Assembly: GCA_023896275.1 (NCBI GenBank)
Contig: MLDA01000017.1
Coordinates: 31,903-95,902 of the forward strand
DNA length: 64,000 nucleotides
DNA from: Kocuria rosea subsp. polaris
GTDB taxonomy: Bacteria; Actinomycetota; Actinomycetes; Actinomycetales; Micrococcaceae
Reading direction: 5' to 3'
Shown: positions 56,781-64,000 of the stretch, piece by piece
How positions within the stretch are numbered: the stretch's first letter is position 1
How the letters are laid out: every line of letters begins with the position of its first letter
Notes under the pieces: model-generated
Told to the model about the DNA's origin: nothing
What the model saw: only the letters and a program-made list of their open reading frames with translations
Databases searched by the model: none
Program-made: the position numbers and the translations under genes

Positions 56781-57911
56781 GTGAACGCCGACGCAGCCCC
56801 TAGTGGGCCTTTCACCTTCACAGCCCGCGTCTTGGGTGGGAAGATCACCGCTACAGATCTCTCCTTTGACGAAGCGGAGCTGTTGGCGGCCGCATGGTCT
56901 CGTTGCGATGCCCGGTTGCTGCCCGTCGATGCCGTTGAGGCCAGGGACCACAAGGGTTCGTTAGTGCGTCGGCCGCAACAAGGTTGGGCCAACTTCCACG
57001 AAGAGCTCGTCTACACGGCGACGAGCCGCGCGATCGAGTCCGTCCGCAGCGAGTTGCTGATGTTCCACGCGGCCGCGTTGGCTGATCCTGCCTCCGGCCG
57101 CGCCATCGCCCTCGTCGCCGAAAGCGGTACGGGCAAGACGACGGCGACGCGCACGCTCGGCCGGTCGTTCGCCTACCTCACCGATGAGACCGTCGCCGTC
57201 GACGAGGCCCGCACGGTTCGCCCGTTCCCCAAGCCGCTCTCGCTCCTTCCGGAGTCCGGGCTGCGCCCCAAGGATCAGGCCGCGCCGGACGAGCTCGGCC
57301 TGCTGCCCGCAGTCGAAGGGGCCACGCTCTGCCGAGTCGCCGTGCTCGACCGGCAGCCCGGCCGCACGTCGGCCGTCGCGCGGGCCATGCCCTTGGCCGA
57401 GGCCCTCGAGTTCTTGTGCCCGCAGACCTCCGGCCTGGCCTGGCTGGACCGCGGCTTGGTCCAGCTGTGTCGGACGTTGGACGCGTGTGGTGGGGCCCTT
57501 CGACTGGAGTACGGCGAGTCGGTGCAGCTCGCCGAGCTGACGCGCGAGCTCCTGGCCGCCGCCCCGGCCGCCGTCGGTGGCGGATGGGAACCGATGGAGC
57601 TCACCCACAACGACGCACCACCCGCGCCCGGGGCCTTGCAGTACCGACGGATTGTCCCGTCCGACGCCGTGCGCATCATCGAGGCCGAGGACGACGCCGT
57701 GGCCGTCCTCGTCGGAGAGGAACTGGCCGTCCTGCACGGCCTGGGACCGGTTCTCTGGGAGGCCGCGACCGCATGGCGGACGGCCGACGACCTGCTAGCG
57801 GCCGTCGTCGCGGCGGCCGGCGAGCACCCCCGCGCAGGAGAGCTGCTGGAGGCGCACGTGGCGGACATGGTAGCGCACGGCCTCCTCGAGACCAGTCGCG
57901 CGGTCGACTAG
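56781..57911 (+). CDS. HprK-like P-loop kinase fused to a PqqD-like domain
   Basis: 376 residues. The central part has the Walker A loop AESGTGKTTAT (loop residues 114-120) preceded by HAAALADPASGRAIALV, as in HPr-kinase-like proteins associated with peptide or polysaccharide modification. DETVAVDE may be a Walker-B-like site. The last ~90 residues (RIVPSDAVRIIEAEDDAVAVLVG...LGPVLWEAATAW) resemble PqqD, a small winged-helix domain that often binds peptide substrates. No precursor peptide is visible nearby. GTG 56781 lies one base after the DUF2505 stop. Function unknown; the fold assignments are by eye. Confidence 0.75.
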   Translation: MNADAAPSGPFTFTARVLGGKITATDLSFDEAELLAAAWSRCDARLLPVDAVEARDHKGSLVRRPQQGWANFHEELVYTATSRAIESVRSELLMFHAAALADPASGRAIALVAESGTGKTTATRTLGRSFAYLTDETVAVDEARTVRPFPKPLSLLPESGLRPKDQAAPDELGLLPAVEGATLCRVAVLDRQPGRTSAVARAMPLAEALEFLCPQTSGLAWLDRGLVQLCRTLDACGGALRLEYGESVQLAELTRELLAAAPAAVGGGWEPMELTHNDAPPAPGALQYRRIVPSDAVRIIEAEDDAVAVLVGEELAVLHGLGPVLWEAATAWRTADDLLAAVVAAAGEHPRAGELLEAHVADMVAHGLLETSRAVD

Positions 57912-58660
57912 TCGAGTCCGTCGCGCCCCAGTGGCCAGAGCTTCAGCACGACCCGGCCGACAACCGTGTCCGCTTCGACGGCCCGCAGGCATTGACCGTC
58001 GCCGGGATCGCGGCCGCGGCAGCCGATGACGGAATCCGCAGAGTTCGAGCGGTGGTCCCCGAGCACGAGCAGGGAGCCCTCCGGCACCTCGAGGGGGCCG
58101 AAGCAGCGCAGGGAGCGCACGTCACTCGCGCAGTCCTGGACGCCCGGCTCGAACGGGTAGTCGTTGTGAACGTAGGGTTCATCGAGGGGTTCCCCCTCAA
58201 GCAGGACGCTGCCGGCGTCGTCGCAGCACTCGACCGTGTCCCCTGAGGTCCCGACGACGCGCTTGACGAGGTAGTGGTGGCTCGCGGGGCCGATGCCGGT
58301 CAGATCGCCGAAGAACTCGGCAGCCCGGCGCAGCGGCCCCTTCAGCGCTGTGGCCGGTTCCCAGTCGCCCGCAGCGGCGAACACGACGACGTCACCCGGT
58401 TCCGGATCCGCTCCCCCGTAGGCGAGGCGATTCACGAGGATCCGATCTCCGACGCCGAGCGTCTGCTCCATGGAGCCGCTCGGGACGTTGAAGACTTTGA
58501 CGACAAAGCCCTGCACCAGGGATACGACAAGCAGTGCGACGAGCACGTTCAGGGCGAAACCCACGCCGGCGGGCCAGCGGCGATTCGTTGCGGCCGACGT
58601 CTGGGCCGGCTCTGAGTCGGCGGTCGGCACCTGCGGCTCTTCCGGCTGTTGTCCCATCAT
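57908..58660 (-). CDS. lepB: Signal peptidase I
   Basis: 250 residues, membrane serine protease removing signal peptides. One N-terminal helix (~32-52) precedes the catalytic Ser63 in NVPSGSMEQTL and Lys133 in YLVKRVVG; box E is GDHRSNSADSVIG. Cysteines in VECCDD, VQDCAS, LRCFG and IGCRGR may form external disulfides. Two adjacent ATG codons exist; 58660 is used. Its stop shares CTAG with the HprK-like stop. Five bases separate it from sufU upstream, an unusual but possible co-transcription. Confidence 0.96.
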   Translation of the reverse strand: MMGQQPEEPQVPTADSEPAQTSAATNRRWPAGVGFALNVLVALLVVSLVQGFVVKVFNVPSGSMEQTLGVGDRILVNRLAYGGADPEPGDVVVFAAAGDWEPATALKGPLRRAAEFFGDLTGIGPASHHYLVKRVVGTSGDTVECCDDAGSVLLEGEPLDEPYVHNDYPFEPGVQDCASDVRSLRCFGPLEVPEGSLLVLGDHRSNSADSVIGCRGRDPGDGQCLRAVEADTVVGRVVLKLWPLGRDGLD

Positions 58661-58665
58661 CGTCC

Positions 58666-61152
<2,487 letters not shown>

Positions 61153-61167
61153 CTATGAAGCGGAGTC

Positions 61168-61785
61168 CTACTCGGCGGACTTGGCCTCGGTGGCGGACGC
61201 GGTGGTCCCGGCCTCAGCGGCCTCGTCGGCCGAAGCGGCGGTCTCGGCGCGCGGCGCGTGCACGGTCGCGACGACGGCGTCGGCGTCGATCTGCAGCTCG
61301 GTGCCCTCCGGCAGGATGAGGTCGGAGGCGTGCATGATGTCGCCAACTTCCTTGCCCTCGACGTTCAGGGTGACGAAGTCAGGCAGGTGCGTTGCCTCGG
61401 CCTCGATGTTGACCGAGAACAGTTCCTGATCGAGCAGGCCGCCGGCGGCGATCTCGCCCTCGACGTGAACGTTGACGTCCACGGAGACCTTCTCGCCCTT
61501 GCGGACGACCTGGAGGTCGATGTGCATCAGGAAGCCGCGGATGGCCTCGCGCTGGACGTCCTTGGTCAGCACCAGGTGCGACTTGCCCTCGACGTCCAGG
61601 TCCAGCAGGACGTTGCTGTGACGCAGGGCCAGGGAGGCCTCCTGAGCCGGCAGCAGGACGTGGATCGGGTCGGTGCCGTGGCCGTAGATGACCGCGGGGA
61701 CCTGGCCGTTGGCGCGCGCACGGCGGGCGTAGCCCTTGCCGAACTCGGTGCGGACCTCTACGGGGAGCTGAATCTGATCAGTCAT
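61168..61785 (-). CDS. rplY: 50S ribosomal protein L25/Ctc
   Basis: 205 residues, two-domain CTC form binding 5S rRNA. The N-terminal L25 domain (TEFGKGYARRARANGQVPAVIYG) and the C-terminal TL5-like domain (EKVSVDVNVHVEGE) are clear; the tail is Ala/Glu/Thr-rich. ATG 61785 has GGAG at good spacing. The transcript probably has a long structured leader. Confidence 0.97.
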   Translation of the reverse strand: MTDQIQLPVEVRTEFGKGYARRARANGQVPAVIYGHGTDPIHVLLPAQEASLALRHSNVLLDLDVEGKSHLVLTKDVQREAIRGFLMHIDLQVVRKGEKVSVDVNVHVEGEIAAGGLLDQELFSVNIEAEATHLPDFVTLNVEGKEVGDIMHASDLILPEGTELQIDADAVVATVHAPRAETAASADEAAEAGTTASATEAKSAE

Positions 61786-61993
61786 GGTGACTCCATCTGT
61801 GCGTGGTGTGTGTACTCACGCCCGGGTGCCGATCAGTTGCGTCGTTCCCGCGCGGAGCCGGTTCCGGCTCTGACTGCGCGGTGACGCCTTCGAAATTCTG
61901 GGGCCGGCACACAAGTGCGGCCCCTCACCTCGTCGATCACGGAGCGGTACCGGGTGGTTCCGCTCCCTCGCCTGGGCATTCCGCACCATCCTA
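61786..61993 (-). promoter_or_regulatory. Promoter and structured leader of rplY-pth
   Basis: Minus-strand TAGGAT (61988-61993) is the best -10, giving a leader of nearly 200 bases. It contains two GC-rich hairpins: arms GGGGCCG and CGGCCCC (within 61900-61926) and GAGCCGG/CCGGCTC around 61855-61870. No known riboswitch is recognised. Autogenous control by L25 or stress control is possible. Confidence 0.4.
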
Positions 61994-62062
61994 CCAGCGG
62001 CGCCAGCCTCCGGCGGACAGGAGATTCCCCTCTCTCGGAGCGAGCGCGGGCCCCTCCTCCCC

Positions 62063-62068
62063 TAGGAT
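62063..62068 (+). promoter_or_regulatory. -10 element of the PqqD-like gene
   Basis: TAGGAT with six bases to the ATG and no ribosome site; leaderless layout. Confidence 0.5.
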
Positions 62069-62074
62069 GGGCAC

Positions 62075-62386
62075 ATGACTGCCGCCGCCATGGAACCCAG
62101 GACCGCGTGGTCCCGGTCCGAGAACGTCGCCGAAGTCCCCTCGCCGGACGAGGGACGTTACGCCGTCCTGCCGCTCGGCGCCCGACAGGAGGTGCCCCTC
62201 ATCCTCGCCGGAACAGGGGCTGCCGTCTGGGAGGAGGTCGCGGCCGGAGGCACCACCGAGGCCCTCGTTGATCGGCTGGCGGCCCGTTACGACGTCGCAC
62301 CGGAGGCCATCTTCGGGCAGGTCTGCGCCTTCCTCGACGAACTCGCCGGACGCGACTTGATCTCCGGTGTTTCCCACAACGACTAG
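62075..62386 (+). CDS. PqqD-family (RRE-like) protein
   Basis: 103 residues. The body (VLPLGARQEVPLILAGTGAAVWEEVA, then VDRLAARYDVAPEAIFGQVCAFLDELAGRDLI) is a PqqD-like winged helix, as in RiPP recognition elements and in stand-alone PqqD proteins of polysaccharide loci. It precedes the Wzz/BY-kinase gene by 131 bases, so a role in the exopolysaccharide locus is more likely than in peptide modification. ATG 62075 chosen for the -10 spacing. Confidence 0.8.
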   Translation: MTAAAMEPRTAWSRSENVAEVPSPDEGRYAVLPLGARQEVPLILAGTGAAVWEEVAAGGTTEALVDRLAARYDVAPEAIFGQVCAFLDELAGRDLISGVSHND

Positions 62387-62517
62387 ACTCATCACTAAGA
62401 CACGCTTTAGCACGCTCACTCCGTTGCGCGTATAGGGCCGTGGCCGGTCCGGGGGGATAGCGGGTCCCTCGCCGCGCGACAACCTGTACGTGCGATTTCT
62501 TCCGAGGGACTGACACA

Positions 62518-64000
62518 TTGGATACACAAGACGTCGAGACGACGGCCGGCCCGGACCTGCGCCACTATTTCTCCGTGGTGCGAGGCTACTGGCGCGGCAT
62601 CCTCGCCATCCTGCTCGCAGCCGTCCTGCTCGCCTTTGCATGGACGCTCACGCAGCCGAAGATCTACCAGGCCTCGTCCTCCGGCCTCGTGACGACCGGC
62701 GGTGCGGAGAACGTCGGGCTTGCCTCCGCCGGCGACAACCTCGCCAAGTCCAAGGCCACCTCGTACTCGTCCATCGCGAGCACGCGCCCCGTCGCGGCCG
62801 CCGTCAAGGAGGAGCTGGAACTTGCGACCGCGGAGAACCAGCTGCTCAACGACGTGACGGTCCAGGTGCCCTCCGACACCGCCGAGATCCGGGTCAGCGC
62901 CCGTTCCACGGATCCATCGGAAGCTCAAGAGATCGCAAACGCCTGGGTTGAGGTCCTGGCCGACGAAGTCGAGAAGATCGAATCCGCCGGTTTCGAGGAC
63001 GAAGCCATCTCCTCGCTCGTGCGCATCGTGCCGCTCGGCCGGGCGGCCTTGCCCGAATCGCCGATCTCCCCCAACACCAAGCTCGCCCTCGCTGTCGGCG
63101 GCGTCGCCGGTCTGGCCTTCGGGCTCGGCTACGCGCTGATCCGCCAGCACCTGGACCGGCGGATCCGTTCGGTCGAGGCCGTGGAACGCACGGGTCAGGC
63201 CGTCGTCGGAACCATCCCGGCCGACAATCGGCTTTCGGGCGGTCGCCAGGTGGTCGAGTCCGGCAACGCCAAGACGAGCGACCGTGCCGCGCACGCTTTC
63301 GCCGAGGCACTGCGTGAGCTGCGCACGAATCTGTCCTACATGGACGTCGACAATCCCCCGCGGGTCATCGTCGTGACCTCTTCGGTCCCCGGTGAGGGTA
63401 AGTCGTCGATCTCGGCGAACCTCGCCGTCGCCATCGCGGCCACGGGCCGCCGCACGGTGCTCATCGACGCCGACCTGCGCCGCCCGGTCCTGACGGACCT
63501 GTTCCACCTGCCCGTCGGCGCCGGCCTGACCGACGTGCTCTCGGGGGCCGCGGAGCTCGATGACGTGCTGATGCCCTACACCGACGCGCCGGCCCTCGAG
63601 CTGCTGGCCGCCGGCCGCATTCCGCCGAACCCGTCGGAGCTGCTCGGCTCGAAGGCCATGAAGAATCTGCTCGCGGAGCTCTCACGCGATGCCATCGTGC
63701 TGATCGACGCCCCGCCACTGCTGCCCGTCACCGACGCCGCGATCCTGGCGAAGGCCGCGGACGGCGCCCTGATCACGATCAAGGCCGGCCACACGACCGT
63801 CGACGAGCTGGAGAAGTCCACCAGCAACCTGACACGGGTCGGCGCCCACATCCTGGGCACGATCCTCAACCAGGTGCCGACCACGGGCGCAGATTCGGCG
63901 CAGTACGGCTACTACGGGAAGTACTACTACTACACGAGCTCGGAAGAGAAGGCCGCGAAGAACGCGAAGGGCAGGAAGAAGTCCGCCCCGACCCCGGCCC
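62518..64000 (+). CDS. Wzz-type chain-length regulator fused to BY-kinase (3' end cut by window edge)
   Basis: At least 494 codons. An N-terminal Wzz domain with two membrane helices (~28-46 and ~185-205) and an external region is followed by a bacterial tyrosine kinase: Walker A SSVPGEGKSSISANLA, A' VLIDADLRRPVLT, Walker B IVLIDAPPLLPVTD. A tyrosine cluster near the C-terminus (YGYYGKYYYY) is the autophosphorylation tail. It controls polymer length and export in capsule or exopolysaccharide synthesis. The start is a TTG at 62518 with GAGGGA eight bases upstream; a GTG at 62578 would cut into the Wzz domain. No stop before base 64000. Confidence 0.93.
   Translation, partial: MDTQDVETTAGPDLRHYFSVVRGYWRGILAILLAAVLLAFAWTLTQPKIYQASSSGLVTTGGAENVGLASAGDNLAKSKATSYSSIASTRPVAAAVKEELELATAENQLLNDVTVQVPSDTAEIRVSARSTDPSEAQEIANAWVEVLADEVEKIESAGFEDEAISSLVRIVPLGRAALPESPISPNTKLALAVGGVAGLAFGLGYALIRQHLDRRIRSVEAVERTGQAVVGTIPADNRLSGGRQVVESGNAKTSDRAAHAFAEALRELRTNLSYMDVDNPPRVIVVTSSVPGEGKSSISANLAVAIAATGRRTVLIDADLRRPVLTDLFHLPVGAGLTDVLSGAAELDDVLMPYTDAPALELLAAGRIPPNPSELLGSKAMKNLLAELSRDAIVLIDAPPLLPVTDAAILAKAADGALITIKAGHTTVDELEKSTSNLTRVGAHILGTILNQVPTTGADSAQYGYYGKYYYYTSSEEKAAKNAKGRKKSAPTPA

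Overview
The window is high-GC, densely coded chromosome from an actinobacterium, most likely a Micrococcaceae or Arthrobacter-type member of the Micrococcales. The grounds are GC-rich codon use, many GTG starts, ATGA/GTGA gene overlaps, an acyl-CoA carboxylase with an epsilon subunit, sufS-sufU, an Rv1264-like adenylate cyclase, and a kinase/FHA/MoxR/DUF58/transglutaminase/FnIII cluster. I see no rRNA, tRNA, CRISPR array, prophage or insertion sequence. No gene-free stretch exceeds 300 bases.

Layout. 1-2193: 5' part of ligA. 2222-19297: nine leftward genes, seven of the eight junctions overlapping or 3-4 bases apart: giant Ig/FnIII envelope protein, MoxR ATPase, DUF58, transglutaminase-like TgpA, RDD-FHA, PP2C phosphatase, FHA, Ser/Thr kinase, FHA-winged helix. 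They form one phosphothreonine writer/eraser/reader system coupled to a surface protein, related to the PFNA cluster of bifidobacteria. 19483-23302: adenylate cyclase, PH-domain membrane protein, biotin ligase birA and an HSDL2-like dehydrogenase. 23537-25407: acyl-CoA carboxylase beta and epsilon subunits; the alpha (biotin carboxylase/BCCP) subunit is 9 kb away at 34075 behind maf. Both carboxylase loci carry the same 6-5-6 dyad upstream. 25482-33128: DUF885 hydrolase, dicarboxylate symporter, and a TetR repressor with its large MMPL exporter.

35905-42312: an alpha-glucoside utilisation locus (divergent ROK repressor, binding lipoprotein, two permeases, GH13 glucosidase). 42411-44886: siderophore-interacting flavoprotein and a metabolite:H+ symporter. 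45105-49895: LpdA-type quinone reductase diverging from a nucleoside catabolic operon (purine nucleoside phosphorylase, phosphopentomutase-type mutase, deoC). 49958-51039: three small proteins. 51036-56032: deacetylase-like lipoprotein and mfd. 56279-57911: DUF2505 protein and an HprK-like/PqqD-like fusion. 57908-61785: lepB, sufU, sufS, pth, rplY. 62075-64000: a PqqD-like protein and a Wzz/BY-kinase, probably the start of an exopolysaccharide locus running off the window.

Regulation visible in sequence: about ten first-of-unit genes have a TANNNT-like hexamer 6-7 bases before the start codon, which suggests leaderless mRNAs. Candidate operators lie before tetR, the ROK/alpha-glucoside divergence, both carboxylase loci, the dehydrogenase and the symporter. 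All homology statements come from reading motifs by eye; no database search was run.
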